Assembly (NCBI GenBank): GCA_014905825.1
Contig: JACGCN010000017.1
Coordinates: forward strand, 62,001 to 126,000
Reading direction: 5' to 3'
Length of the DNA: 64,000 bases
Source: Lyophyllum atratum
Taxonomy: Eukaryota; Basidiomycota; Agaricomycetes; Agaricales; Lyophyllaceae
In this document: in pieces, positions 43,297 through 55,379 of the stretch
How positions within the stretch are numbered: position 1 is the first letter of the stretch
Layout: the number at the start of each line of letters is the position of its first letter
Notes under the pieces: generated by a model
Databases searched by the model: none
The model's input: the letters and a program-made list of their open reading frames with translations, nothing else
Told to the model about the DNA's origin: nothing
Position numbers and translations under genes: made by a program

Positions 43297-46200
43297 ATGC
43301 CTCCCTGCCCAAGATGCTCCAAGAAGTTCAAAGACGAGTCCCGTGTTCTTGCTCATATGAATCAACCCTACTCATCCTGTCATAATCATCAGGATGATCT
43401 CATCCAAATTTCTGAAGTTCTCCGGTCTTGTGCTCAGCGCCAGCTTCAGGAGACAGACCCTGCCATCCCTTCTGATTCCCAGCCAGGCATTACACCTCCT
43501 GTCACACCCCCCAATAACCAAGGTTGAAGCAGCCCACCAGTCCAACACTCTTCGATTCCAGCAGGGGAAGACTTTGAAATGGATGTTGACAACGCCCACT
43601 CACATCCCTGTTTTATCGAGAAGCATCCATCGACACCCAGAACCTACGGTCGAGGTCAGACTCTTATGGACGTATTTGATGAAGACCCCCACGCAGACAA
43701 GCGCACTGAAAAACCGTATTATCCATTTGCGTCCCGCCAGGAGTGGGAATTGGCGTCTTTCCTCCTCTATTCAAACCTCAGCATGGCAAGCATAAATAGT
43801 TTCCTGAAATTGGAGTTGGTGAGTGTTAATTGAGATCTGTATTTCAAACTTGACCCTTACTGTCCACGTCTCATAGATAACACAACTAAGGCTATCATTT
43901 CCTACTGCCGAGGCTCTCCGTGGTCGAGCTGAGCTCCTTCCAACTGGTCCCAAGTGGTATTCCAAGCCATGTAGACCTGTATATCCTACCAAAAAAGAAG
44001 TCCATTTATATTATCGAGACCCAATCGAGTGCCTGCAATCGTTGTTGCACAGTCCCCTGGTGAAGGATTTTATTCCCTTTGAGCCATTCCGAATGTTTCG
44101 AACTGCAGAAAAGGTGGTCCCCGTGTATACTGAATGGCTTTCGGGAGAAACAGCCTGGGACATGCAGGTGAGTAAACCTCTATTCACTGTCTGGTCAACT
44201 TTCTCACTGTACTGGCGCAGTCTCAGCTTCCACCCGGTGCCACACTTCTGGGCACTGTCTTGTCTTCTGATAAGACAACCGTACTATCACTGGTGGGAAC
44301 TATACAAGCGGGTGTCAACTATACAAATCACCTTTTTTGAAGTTTTCGAGTCTCTCCTGCCATCCACACTCACCCAAATAATCTGAAGATTGATAAAGAC
44401 ACTCTTATACATGTTATGTATGCGATCCCCACACCACTTCAATGAGATAATTGGTTGAGACGGTTTGAGGAGGGCAGAAATCTCCTGACACCCAACTTTA
44501 CAAGCATATCACGCTGTGACGGTCATTCAAGACCCGCTAGGTGGGAGATTGATGGGCGCTGGCAGAGACCGGAATGTGCCGCCGTGACTTTGATGTGACT
44601 CTGATCTTGTATAGTGGTCGTGGAATTCAAGCAGCTGCTCATTCTGCTCATTTTCCCTTTCTCCCCACTACGTCCCAGCTAGATTTTGGTTAATCGGGTT
44701 TATTAGCATCTCAGGAATATTTTATGTACCCAACTTGTATGAAAAGGAGTATGCGATCTCATGTTACTCTTGTATTGACAAATTTGTATAGTTCACACCA
44801 GTGATAGTATCTGCGATGACTGGAAATCGTATGACCCATCCTCTCCTCATCAATCTCGCAAATCTCGACATGGATTTTCGAGTGAAATCTTCAAACCATG
44901 CGTACCTGCTCCTGGCCTTACTCCCAATTCCGAAGTTCACGAACACTGATAGCGACTGCCACGGCATGTTGGTAAATACACTCTTTCACGAATGCCTCGA
45001 CGACATCCTTGCTCCTCTCAAAAAGGCAGCTGAGGTTGGGATCATGATGAGCGATCCTGTAGAACACCTCCGTTATTGTTTCACGCCACTTGCTGGATAT
45101 GTAGTGGATACACCAGAGGCAGGTGTGCTCTCTGGTGTAATGCAAAAAACATCTCCCGTTACTATGGCTGCTACGAACACCTGGGTGACGCTTTTTGACA
45201 CGAACCCAGGACAGGGTCGAAAACCCTTGCGCAGCTCAAATCCTTGGAGTCAAACCCAGATGTAGACCCATGGGACATTGAAGCATACCGGGCAGAGTCC
45301 GCAAAGCTGAAGCTCAACGGAGTTCACAGGCCGTTTTGGAGAGATTGGCCCATGTCGGACCCATCAGTCTTTTTAACCCCTGAACCTCTACACCACTGGC
45401 GCAAGGCCTTCTGGGACCACGACTCTAAATGGTGCATCAAAGCTGTAGGAAATGAAGAAATTGACTTCCGGTTTTGTCTTCTCCACCCACATACTGGATA
45501 CCGGCATTCAGCAGCGGCATATCAAAGCTGAACCAGGTGACAGGAAGGGAACATCGGGATATTCAGCGATACCTCATTTCAGTCGTTGCTGGATGTGTTC
45601 CAAAGCGATTCCTAATCGCTGTACGTGTGCTGATGGATTTCCGGTACCTCGCTCAGTCTTCTGAGATTGACGACCCCATGTGCCAAAAAATCGATGAAGC
45701 ACTAGCTGAATTTCACCGTCACAAGCAAGCCATCCTTGATAGTGGGTCCCGTTGTGGGAAGCGCCAGAAGGTCATCGATAACTGGGGCATCCCCAAACTG
45801 GAGTTGCTTCAGAGTGTTGTCCCTAGCATTCGGGCTAACAGTGTCGCGTCTCAATGGAGCGCAGATGCTACAGAACACGCACACATAACGGAAATCAAGA
45901 TACCAGCCCAGGCGAGCAACAACCAGAATTATGAGTCCCAGATTTGCCGATACCTGGACCGTTTGCAAAAATGCCGACACTTTGACCTTACTACAGCTAT
46001 GCGAGATAACTGCATAGATTTTCGTGCTCCTCCTGCCTTGAATCTGGATGAGGAGAACGAAGATGACTGGGAGTTCCTGCTACAAACTCTCATGACAACT
46101 TCTTCCCTTCTCGCCGAACTCGATTCTGTCTCCCCACTCTCTGGCTCTACACGTATCACGGTCGACTACTTCGCCCTAGCTCAACGACTACTGGGAGACT

Positions 46201-47012
46201 ACCCTAACGCACCAGAACCTCTCCGGACAGTTGCAAGTAACAAGGTAGCATTTCATCTCATACGGGACCCCAACTTCAGGCGTATGACCGTTGACGATGT
46301 CGCTGAAAATACCGCCTTCCGAGGTGCTCTACGCGACTACTTGACCCGTTTAAGGGACAAAGATGGGGACCTTCCTTTTACCTACTTGGATGTCTGGACC
46401 AGGGTCCGAATTCAGCAGAAAACATATCATTATCCCTATAATGTCCTCCCTCCTGATACAGTGAATGCAAACCCACCATCTGATGGGTGGCCCCTGGGAT
46501 GGTACGACGCAGTTCTCATAAACACTGACTCCTCAAAAAAATGGCCCTTAAGCGGGATACACGGTAGGAATAACAGTTTCTCTCAGGTTGATACCACTAA
46601 CAGTGTTGCTAGGTCATGCTGTGGTACAGCTTCGCCTTATATTCCGCATCGTTCCCTCATCTCACCCTCAGAGCCCCAGCACTGCTGGCTTTCTTTCTTA
46701 TGCACAGTGTTTTGACATCGTACCGCAACTCAATCCAAAGGTGTCTGGGTCGTCCACTGTGAAGGGACCCTATCCAGACCCCACAACTATGCTGTATATC
46801 ATCAAGAGGGCAAAACGTAGAAACCACTCTACTGTAGGTGATATCGTCCCCTGGCACAGATTAGAGCTCTGGTCGACCTTACACCCCACTTGCGGGATGA
46901 GGCTGATCACCGATTGTCCAAAACCAATGCGATGGAGTATGTTGATGAGTACTGGCTGAACAAGTACTTTACCAAAGAATTGTTTTATTCGTTACACCTA
47001 GCGGAACCTTGA
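43297..47012 (+). pseudogene. Plavaka (CACTA-like) transposase pseudogene 1
   Basis: It starts with a C2H2-like finger, CPRCSKKFKDESRVLAHMNQ. Plavaka blocks follow: YYPFASRQEWELASFLLYSN, SQLPPGATLLGTVLSSDKTT, SAMTGNRMTHPLLINLANLD, MSDPVEHLRYCFTPLAGYV, NGVHRPFWRDWPMSDPSVF, GREHRDIQRYLISVVAG, WSADATEHAHITEIK and YWLNKYFTKELF at the end. Lesions: TGA at 43525-43527; a 524-bp element inserted at 44284-44807; a frame change near 45165 with TGA at 45196-45198 where relatives have Arg; a lost base near 45510; further frame changes near 46580-46860. Introns at about 43816 and 44167 still have normal borders. Not functional. Confidence 0.85.
44284..44807. mobile_element. TA-flanked MITE (Tc1/mariner-like), 524 bp, nested in the Plavaka gene
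   Basis: The ends are inverted repeats of about 25 bp: CTATCACTGGTGGGAACTAT on the left and CTATCACTGGTGTGAACTAT on the right (reverse complement). TA flanks both sides (44282-44283 and 44808-44809). Taking out the element and one TA joins ...SSDKTTV to SAMTGNRM in frame, exactly as in related transposases. The terminal motif also recurs just inside the left end. No ORF of note. Confidence 0.88.
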
Positions 47013-47216
47013 TTTAATACTGGATGCTAAAGTTAAACCCCTTTAAAGGCAGGCCATCGTAAGCATAAGCCTCAGAATTACTATTTTTATAATATGCAGA
47101 TAATAGGCTATACACCTGCTGATCTGTCTGTAAATGCTATGCGCAGGCTAGAGAAGCTCGTACCCTATACAGCTCTATACAAACACGTCCATTCACTATA
47201 TGCACTACATGATTAT

Positions 47217-47303
47217 TTGTTTTCTATGGCCCTCTATGGCTTTAGCTTTATTTGCTATGGCTCTCTATGGCTTAGGCGTCGTTTGCTATGGCTCTCTATG
47301 ACC
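47217..47303. repeat. Short tandem repeat, TATGGCTCTCTATGGCTT type
   Basis: About three imperfect copies of a ~29-bp unit containing TTTGCTATGGCTCTCTATGG. The surrounding 47,013-47,740 shows no gene. Confidence 0.6.
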
Positions 47304-47741
47304 AAAACTCCGACATTGCTGATGTTCTAACTTATAACAGTCTCGGAAAGGGCGGAAAACTTGGGTAAAAAACCTCTATTCAGACTGTTGATATATACGG
47401 GCCATAAAGATAGCTACTGACGGGCTCGAAGACCTCAAAAAGTATTGTAATTTTGCTTCGGAATACAATCGCGTGCGTGAGAGAGCACTAGGCTTGTGAT
47501 GGCGTGAAAGGACGCGACGGAGGCGAGAATATGTGATGGATAGAGTGAATTACTGGTGTACAAGATGGTAGATGGTTGGAAACGGCGCCCGCGAATGCAA
47601 TGAGGTCAAGGACGCATCTGGGTGTTGCTTTCAGAAAAAGGAGGCTGAAGGAGGCCGTGAAACGACCTCGAGACCGAGACACCATTCTAAAGTGGTCGCC
47701 GTTGAGCTGAGCGGACACTCAGATCTTCAGAGGTCGCCGTG

Positions 47742-47914
47742 TTTCACAATATGATCAGTGAACACTTCATAATATGTTCACAATATAGTGAGGTATTCCA
47801 GACTATGGTGAAGATATGGTGAAAATATTTTGACTACCTGACTATATTGTGAACATATTATGAAATCTTCGCTGATTATATTGTGAAAATATTGTGAAGG
47901 TTTTTTACATATCT
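47742..47914. repeat. Foldback core, partial copy of the element at 57270
   Basis: This 173-bp segment is almost identical to 57453-57625. It is itself a near-palindrome: CTTCATAATATGTTCACAAT on the left pairs with ATTGTGAACATATTATGAA on the right. Only the inner part of the longer element is present. Confidence 0.8.
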
Positions 47915-47930
47915 CCCTCCGTCTAGGGAT

Positions 47931-48470
47931 GGCCCAAGCTTGGACAGCTACTTGGTAACTCCACAACCGCGGCAGGAGAGCACGGTCTGGGACGCAGGCT
48001 CTGACTTCAGGACCCATGTGGAGAAGCTCTATCTGGACTTCGGTCTTCCGAGTCATGACTCACATGGAGCTAGTAGCTTCACGACTATAACAGAGGCCAT
48101 CATCATGTATGCAACGGATGCTGGGTGGCATCAAGCGTCAGCCAGCGCAGCCCAGGTGCTTCAAGAGACATATTTGGCAACACTTGCCTTACCCAACAGG
48201 CCCAGGTACTCATTTATTAACCATACATGTGAGTTCATACCACCACTCCTACCCAGTTACGTTGATTGACAGAAGCTGCTGTGATTTCAAAACAGTCACT
48301 GCAGCGTGCATCACTTGGAACCACTTGCCCCTTAGATTTCAGGACTATGAATTCATTGAGCCGGCAGCAGTCTCCATGTACCCCCCCATGTCCACCCTAA
48401 TCTTTCTTCCCAGCAGGGGATGTGGCTCGGGTCTGAGGATTTCATTGATTACCCCTCTTTAAATGTAACT
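47931..48470 (+). CDS. Hypothetical two-exon fragment
   Basis: The first frame reads SLDSYLVTPQPRQESTVWD and on through TEAIIMYATDAGWHQASASA to a donor after ALPNRPR (about 48206). A second exon after TGACAG (about 48271) contains EPAAVSMYPPMSTLIFLPS. The composition looks like real protein, but I do not recognise a family. It lies among transposon remnants and may be part of one. Confidence 0.35.
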
Positions 48471-48706
48471 CTGGAGGTTGAGACTTTCATATTGTCATGT
48501 TCAATATGGCAGCCGCGCCTGGAAATCACCCTAGACATCATGAGATCGTCGGTTATGAAATCTTTCAGATTTATCCCACCGTCTGATTGCACTTATACCG
48601 TGAATTCAATCGTTACAAATTTTCTATTCAACTATGACTTAGTTACTTTCACGAGTTTCATAATTTTAGTGGCTAGTTCCCATTTTTTGCACACAACAGG
48701 TCATGC

Positions 48707-49174
48707 TTAACATTTCCACAATCCTATTAACACGCCGGCTATACATGTATTTCTATGCAAGATTGGGGTCGATTTGGCTATCAGAAATGCCCGGCACTGG
48801 TTCAACAATCCCAAACCTACCAAGTAATGGGCCCTTTGCATGAGGACGTTGAGAGACGTCTCCGTTAAGTGCAACTGATGTTCAGGTCCCCCGAATTCAG
48901 GAAATTTAGGGTCCTTTTTTAGTAAAGTACCTCCTGGGCCTGTGTACAAATCGTCCAGCTGCAAAGCTGCATAGTCAACAAGTCCCTGCTTGATAAACAG
49001 ACGAGTGCGAGGTTCAAGGATTTGTGACCCCATGCCCTCAAACAATAGGCTGCCCATCCGACTCCTCTTAAGATTTGGCTTCTCACCCTGGAAAGCATTA
49101 CACTTGCCACCACTGTTCGGTGTCTCCTCCATGAGAATCTTCTTCAACTCCTCCTTAGCCTGGGCCCTCTCCAA
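48707..49174 (-). CDS. Hypothetical protein
   Basis: A single 155-codon frame: a charged start (ERAQAKEELKKILMEE), RLFIKQGLVDYAALQLDDLY and PEHQLHLTETSLNVLMQRAH. Codon use and residue mix look coding, but no family is recognised. An apparent donor near 49083 could shorten the first exon. Possibly a transposon-borne gene. Confidence 0.35.
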   Translation of the reverse strand: MERAQAKEELKKILMEETPNSGGKCNAFQGEKPNLKRSRMGSLLFEGMGSQILEPRTRLFIKQGLVDYAALQLDDLYTGPGGTLLKKDPKFPEFGGPEHQLHLTETSLNVLMQRAHYLVGLGLLNQCRAFLIAKSTPILHRNTCIAGVLIGLWKC

Positions 49175-49264
49175 AACATTTTATGTCCTGGTCTGCATAG
49201 CTAAAGGTTGGTCAGGAATGTTCAACAAGGCTGATGTATTCCATACACTTATTGCCGCCCTTTG

Positions 49265-49815
49265 ACCCAGTTGCAGCTCCATTCATACTTCTTTTGACGA
49301 GTCGGTTTTCATAAACAGAATATGGTGAAAGACCAGTTATCTTCTACTTTGGGGCGCAATTTCATATCATGCGCTCTGCCGACCCGCCTGTTATTCTTTC
49401 AACCAGCCAATCAATGAACCTTGTGCTTCCTGTCATCAGACGATTTTCGTCGCCTTTGCATTTCAAATAATATATCCCGGGAGGCCACCACCCCACCAAC
49501 TTAATCTGATGGGGCCCTGACATGACTAACTTCTAAACACAAGCAAGTTGTCACTGCTTGCAACCTTTGTGCAGTGATTTTCCAGCTGTTAGCCTGCTAC
49601 GGTCTACCTCACATTCATGTTAATCAGACTTGTAGCAAACGCTAGCCTTTGCTGAGATTAATGTGATAGAGTGTGAGCTGATCCGTCAGTGCTGGAGCCA
49701 TTGGATATGATTTTTTTGGTCAAGCGGTTATTGCCAAGCGAGAGGTTGATATAGGGTTTTAAGCATTTCCATCAATCTGATATGTGCCAAAAAAAATAGG
49801 CCCTACTTCCCTGTC
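49265..49815. other. No recognisable feature
   Basis: AT-rich sequence with frequent stops in all frames and no clear repeat or terminal structure. Confidence 0.4.
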
Positions 49816-49902
49816 AGTCATCGTTTAGGTCCAAAAATTCCTGAATGTTGCACAGTCAGTATGTGGTTTTGTTGAGATGAACAGTGAATCATAGTACCTA
49901 CT

Positions 49903-50570
49903 CTAAACAAAGCCCAATAGTCGGAGAAACTCCTCATCATCTTCAGCGTCTCCAGATTCATATACGGCAGGCACATGTTCCTCAGATTTGTCGAATTCAG
50001 TGGGTGGTGAGGATGGAGGAAGAGGCGAGGATGGAGGAAGAGATGAGGGTGGAGGAAGAAGGGAGGGTGCAGGCACAGCAGGGGTTTTCGAATGAATTGA
50101 TTTAGCTTGTGGAGCAGCTGTCGGAACAGCAGAAGTACCAGTTCGTGCATAAAATCGGGGAGGTATTGTTTGTAAAGGCTGCATATTGTCGCTATGCTCC
50201 CCGGATTCAGATGAGGTGTCTTGAGAAAAAATGGGAGGACACCGCTTTCTACGATGCTTGCGCACAACGGGGGGACTTCCCTATTCATTCTCCATGTTGA
50301 GACATGAAGAACCCACAGTGCATGCTGCTGCCACTATCAGAGGTATTCTTGAAGGAACTTCGCTGTTTTGCATATTCCGTTTTGCCAAACAACTGCTACA
50401 GTTTAGATAGATGAGGTCTATATCTTAGAATAGGAGAAATGACCTACGCAGCTGCTGTTAATCGTGTCTTTTCACCATATTTTCCAGCATTCTTCCAGTA
50501 GTGCCAGCTCGATGCCTCTCTATGACGTTCCTTCCTCTCCTGATCTGTATACTTCCTTTGGCGACCCATG
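49903..50570 (-). CDS. Small Ser/Pro-rich hypothetical gene
   Basis: Two blocks may form one gene. The upstream block (about 50450-50570) begins MGRQRKYTDQERKERHREAS, a basic helical start seen in several basidiomycete mobile-element genes. The downstream block (49903-50265) has DTSSESGEHSDN and an LPPSSPLPPSS repeat matched by a ~15-bp DNA repeat (GGATGGAGGAAGAGG), and ends EEFLRLLGFV. The splice link was not proved. Confidence 0.35.
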
Positions 50571-51112
50571 AGACGGAATGGGAGGAGCACTGTGTGTGGT
50601 AAAAGGCGAACAACCAGTGTTTCCATATGGCTAGTTGGGTAAAAGGCAAAAGACTGGTGTTTGGAAGTGACGAGCAGTACGACTCTGACAGAAAATAAAA
50701 GATTTGGAATATTGCAACACAAAAGTCGTGTTTCTGATAAGTTTCAGATAAAAACAGTTATACACTACCGTTGCTACTGCTAGCCACTCAGAAACTTTTA
50801 GAAGGGCTGTGATCTACAGCACTTGCTGTTACGGCCTATTCACAAGACATAATTTGCAACGTGTTTCTGATAAGTTTGAGATAAACCCATGGACACACCT
50901 GACATACCTCCCGTTAGCCCCAGCCAACCCCCGAGATTCCGTCGAGTGATAAGCAGTTGCAAAAATGGTTGAGAATTGAAGAAGTTATGATCAAAATAGT
51001 ATCAGTATGCTCTAAAATGACATTCATTCACTATTTTAGTCGTATCTCTGTCAATTCTTGGCAGTTTTGGGAGATCCAAGGATGAAAATCATCGTGAGAT
51101 ATATGCAAAAAG

Positions 51113-51240
51113 GTCTGTAGCAGTGGTTAGACATTAATGCTAGTGCTTCTAGTTGAAAGAGATAAGAGAGATAAGATACGCCGTAGGGGTCCCGGGCTCG
51201 AGTCTCCCTTGGTGCGATCCTCTTGTAAGGAGGTGGGGAG
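51113..51240 (+). repeat. tRNA-derived SINE-like segment
   Basis: GTAGCAGTGGTTAGA matches a pol III A box as in tRNA genes. About 70 bp downstream GGGCTCGAGTCTCC resembles a B box. The spacing is longer than in a normal tRNA and the arms do not fold cleanly, so a SINE head or tRNA pseudogene is more likely than a working tRNA. Confidence 0.4.
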
Positions 51241-51457
51241 AGAACACGCCGGCTGCTTGTTTCATGAGCAACAGCGTCACCTGAGATGTGTCATCTGATC
51301 AATCAGATGACGCAACACAGTTAGATGAGTCAAGTCATGTAATAGGTTAGATCCTCTGAATAATCCAGAGATACTATCCAGTGTGCCAGCTCTCACAGTG
51401 CATCCTAGTTGATAGTTGGACACCATGATTATCCTTGGTTACAATATTCAAGTAACC

Positions 51458-53422
51458 AGATTTTCGCATCGAAATGATTCTCTGCGTACGCTTTGAAGGT
51501 CCGGAATGCAACTAATGTTTCGCTTTTTCGCCTAAGACCCATTGCAGCTTTAAAGCTGGTGCAGTCATCAATAAATGTAACCCAGTAACGGCTGCCTTGC
51601 TGTGAGGTAACTGGCAGAGGACCATGGAGGTCACTGTGGATCAATTCAAGTGGCTTAGAAGCACGACTAGGTGACGAGGGGAAAGGATTTGAGTGCATTT
51701 TTCCAGTCAAGCATGGCTCACAAATTGGATCAGGCTTCTGAGACGATTTTAACGCAAGCCCCGTCACCAGCTCATCCTTGATCATATTCTTGACATGTGC
51801 ATAATTGTGATGTGCAAAGCGACAATGCCATAGGTTCAGATCAAGGGAAAGCGTCGAGGTAATGCCTGCAAACTCCAAAATTGGTTCAGGGGATCCATCA
51901 GACATGCAAGACTCTGGTAAACTCTATAGCTCTGAGCTCCTTGCCATTGAATATTGGCTTGAAAACTACAGAACCAACTCCAGCTGAATAAATAAGCGTG
52001 TTGTCTGCTAACCTGATTGGAATGCGACAGGGTGTATAGTTGCAAACCCAATTTTGGTGGGGCGTCATGTGAGTAGTGGCGCCTGTGTCTGCAATCCAAT
52101 CAAAGTCAGCATGGAGCTGAAGCGGAGTAGAGAGATCAGAATGATCTGGGAGACGAGTACTTGCATTTCCGGCAAATCCGGGGTGTCCTTGGCTGCATTA
52201 GCCTGTTCAGAGCGCTTTTTCTGGCGTGGCCTTTGTGCGTTGTCTTTAGCCTGCTTCTGTGCCCTTTGGTAAGCAAAGTCACATTATGAGGTTTGCCACA
52301 GAAGTGACAAATTGCATTGATCAGGGCTGCAGCCATGGCAATTGTGGAGGCAGAAGTGTCTGCAACGCGACGGCGTCATTGGGTTTCCTCTGTAACAAAG
52401 GCTTGCTGAATGGTAGCCTTGTCGAGTTTGTCAAGAAGGAGGAGAGACGAGGTGAAGTTGGAGAACTCTTCAGGCAGAGATCTAATGAGTGCCATGGAGG
52501 CTAGCTCACTGTGATGCTGAAGGAAGCAGGGCGCAAATCCTTGATGTGACGCAATGCCAGGTCAACTCTGTTCATAAGAGTTTGAAGTGACTCCTCTTCC
52601 TCCTTTCTGATGGAGAATAAGTCGTCATAGGCATTAAAACGAGTGCCAGGGCGCTTTTGCAGATGCACTTTCTCTAGTGCTTTCCACATGTGCACAGAGT
52701 CATCAGAGATTCCTTGAAAATGAATCCTCTGGTCAGGCTGGACCATTAAGTAGATGTGACCAGCTGCCTTCTCTGCTAGCAGTTCCCAGGCATCGGCAGC
52801 ATGGTCCGTGGTGCGGGGTGATGACACAGCAGGCAGAGTAGATTTGCCTGAAACGATGCGCCAGAGGCCCTGGGACATCAGCCAGGCTTACATTTCACCT
52901 GACCAGGTGGGATAATTGGTTGCATCGAGTTTGGCAAAGCCAAGTTTGGTGGTGTTGGAATTGGATGATGACATGATGGCGCTTTGGGGTGTTTTGAACA
53001 CTATGAATCAAATGGAATATAACCAAGTTCCAGCAATAATGAGCTGGCAGGGTTCCAATTTGAGCCTTCAGGAATGTGTGCAGCAGAAAAGGCGAGGTAT
53101 AGTAAATGTAGGTATGTAACTGCTGACTTCCCAGATGTAACACCTCCTGATCTACTCACCTGAAGTCCGAAGTTAGAAACTGGGGACTTCAGGTCAATCT
53201 AATCTACTATATATACTGTGCACAAGAAGGCTGTGTGCACTGGTTAGATGGTAGCTAAGGAAACTGATCTGGTCAACAGGCAGTATAGTAAGTCACCATC
53301 AAGATGGTGATGCAACCAACACAGCCTGCAACACAGGAATGCTGTACAGTAACAACCATCAAGATGGTTGATGGGAAATAGGTTGGGAACGAGATTAGAT
53401 AGCCCACAGAGCGTTTCTAACA
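51458..53422 (-). mobile_element. Copia retrotransposon copy 2, truncated in the integrase
   Basis: Same family and orientation as copy 1, with an intact 287-bp 5' LTR. Gag is fuller (frame kept where copy 1 lost 16 bp), but there are other indels: loss of about 150 bp in the protease-to-integrase region (junction near 51900), a 9-bp gain near 52436, small losses near 52165 and 52510, and a damaged CCHC knuckle near 52290. Homology ends at 51458 in the integrase core, 2.7 kb earlier in the element than in copy 1. No 3' LTR. Confidence 0.85.
53136..53422 (-). repeat. 5' LTR of Copia copy 2
   Basis: 287 bp with TGTTA...TAACA ends. It contains two CATCAAGATGG-based inverted motifs (53298-53312 and 53348-53364) that copy 1 lacks. 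On the minus strand TCTGGGAAGTC follows at once, a possible primer-binding site. Confidence 0.8.
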
Positions 53423-53429
53423 GCCCTTG

Positions 53430-53830
53430 GTCCTCCATCGGAACGGAACAGAGACAAGCCTTTCTACCCCGTTGCCAAGCATTGGACAGGAGGAATTGCC
53501 TTCGAACGGAATGATAGAGACAAGCCGGTCAAGCATAACACGTGTTGCTACACTATTGGCAACTCTCTTGAGCAGCAACCAGGTTTGATGGCTCCGTGTG
53601 CACCGGGAAAGACCGTGGGTGCTCTCGACGATGCGCAGATCATCAGGCAGAAACTTGTATCTGTACGTCGTTCACATCATCCCGGTGTTCCTTGTCTCCG
53701 TCTGACAGTCTTCCAGGCTTCCTCGGCCATCGCAATGGCCTGTCTGAAACAGCTGATGAAGTGCCACTTCCAGATGCCTACCGATTTGTTTGTTATCTCG
53801 TATCCGGCCTTCAAGAATGACGGATGGTAA
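53430..53830 (+). pseudogene. Fragment of an unknown gene next to the Copia LTR
   Basis: An open frame without a start codon reads FYPVAKHWTGGIAFERNDRD, NTCCYTIGNSLEQQPGLMAP, CLRLTVFQASSAIAMACLKQ and ends FKNDGW. It looks like the 3' end of a real gene whose 5' part was displaced by the Copia insertion at 53422. Family not recognised. Confidence 0.4.
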
Positions 53831-53976
53831 TGCCCAATATGCATTGGGAGCGCTTCCTGACTACACGATGTTTCATGTGCCCGGGGAGATGACGAATGTC
53901 GAGTACGTGCAATATAAATAAGATATATGTACAGTACTTATACATTAGTCACCACCTTTTCAGAAGCCACACGCTC

Positions 53977-55018
53977 ATGATCCATGATACTCCTAAAAAG
54001 AACCGCCTCATCGGAGCCATTGAAGCCGGCAAAACTGTCGTCGAAGCTGCTGCCATGTTTGGTTTCCCACAGAGCAGCACCACGTACGCCATTGCAAAAA
54101 AATATCGCAACACAGGAGGAACTGTATCAAATAAACCACGACCCGGCCGTCCCAGCATACTGACGGAGACAGGCAAATGTGCCATGGCTTGTTCGCTGCG
54201 AAAGAGCGCCGTCAGCCCTTTGCCAAGGTCGCAAACTCATTGGGTTTCAAGATCTCACCCTTGACGGTGTGCAACGTGCTCACAGAGGCAGGATACCACC
54301 AAGGTTTTGTACCTCACCAAGGCTCATAAGGGGGCATGGCAGCACTGTGGAAGGAAATACAGGGCCTGGGGGATGGAGGAATGGCGGCACATCATTTTCT
54401 CAGGTGAGTGCTATGTGTATCTCGGCAACACCCGCGGTCGCATTCATGTTACACGCCGTCCCAGTGAAGAACTACACGAGAATTGTGTAGTACCAACCTT
54501 CAAGCAGTCTTTCATTCGCGTTATGGTGTGGGGCTGCATTAATCGGGGCAGAAAGGGCCGTTGATTGTACTCGAGTATCCAGGAGGGAAGGGCAATGGTA
54601 TGAACTCGGGCAGATATCAGGAACAAGTTCTTGATGGTGTATTGATACCTTTTCACGTGCAAATGAAGGCAACAAGAGGCAACATTTTGTTTCAACAGGA
54701 CAACGCATCATGTCACACCAGTAAATCGACTAAAAATGGTTCGCTACTCACGGCATTTCACTGCTTTATCACCCGTCATCTTCTCCTGACCTAAACCCCA
54801 TTGAAAAGGTTTGGCATGAGCTCAACTTGCGTTTACGGGCACTCCCTCATCCCCCAACCACCCTCGAGCAGCTCAAGAGTGCAGTCCTGCAAGCTTGGGA
54901 GGACCTACCCATCGAAGATGTTGACAAGCACGTTCAGAGGATGCCGGAGCGAGTTGAGGCTGTTTCAGCCGCGAAGGGAAGACATACAAGTTCTAACTTG
55001 ATGAGGACATTCTTGTAA
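53977..55018 (+). pseudogene. Tc1/mariner-type (DDE_3) transposase, inactive
   Basis: It starts MIHDTPKKNRLIGAIEAGKT with a helix-turn-helix. The catalytic domain follows: FSGECYVYLG, MVWGCINRGRKG, ILFQQDNASCHTS (second Asp) and SPDLNPIEKVWHELNLRL (Glu; a DD34E-like layout), and the frame ends MRTFL. The first catalytic Asp of FSDE is Gly here (GGT at 54403-54405). Frame changes near 54190, 54560 and 54735 also break it. Clear terminal repeats were not found. Confidence 0.82.
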
Positions 55019-55379
55019 TCCTACGATTACCTATTCCGTCTGTTTACACTTGTGTGGCCACACCTGGCCACACGTCGACACCACTCACCTGTTACCTCTA
55101 ACTATGACCACCACCTACCCTCATATCTCGTCCTTTGTATACCAAATATATCAAGGTCCTATTCAGGTGTGTGATCCATTTAGTGTAGCCTTGTCTCCTC
55201 CGGGCCAGGCTCTCACTTCTTGGACTTTTATTGAAGTATCTCCCAAAATATAGTGGCACGAGAACGTGTCAATACATATATTTGCGAACTTTTGTAGAAG
55301 GCAGGGGGATAAGAAGACGCGATCAGCTTATGTAATTACAAATTACTTTTTGTGGCTACGAGTATATCATCATCGCACG

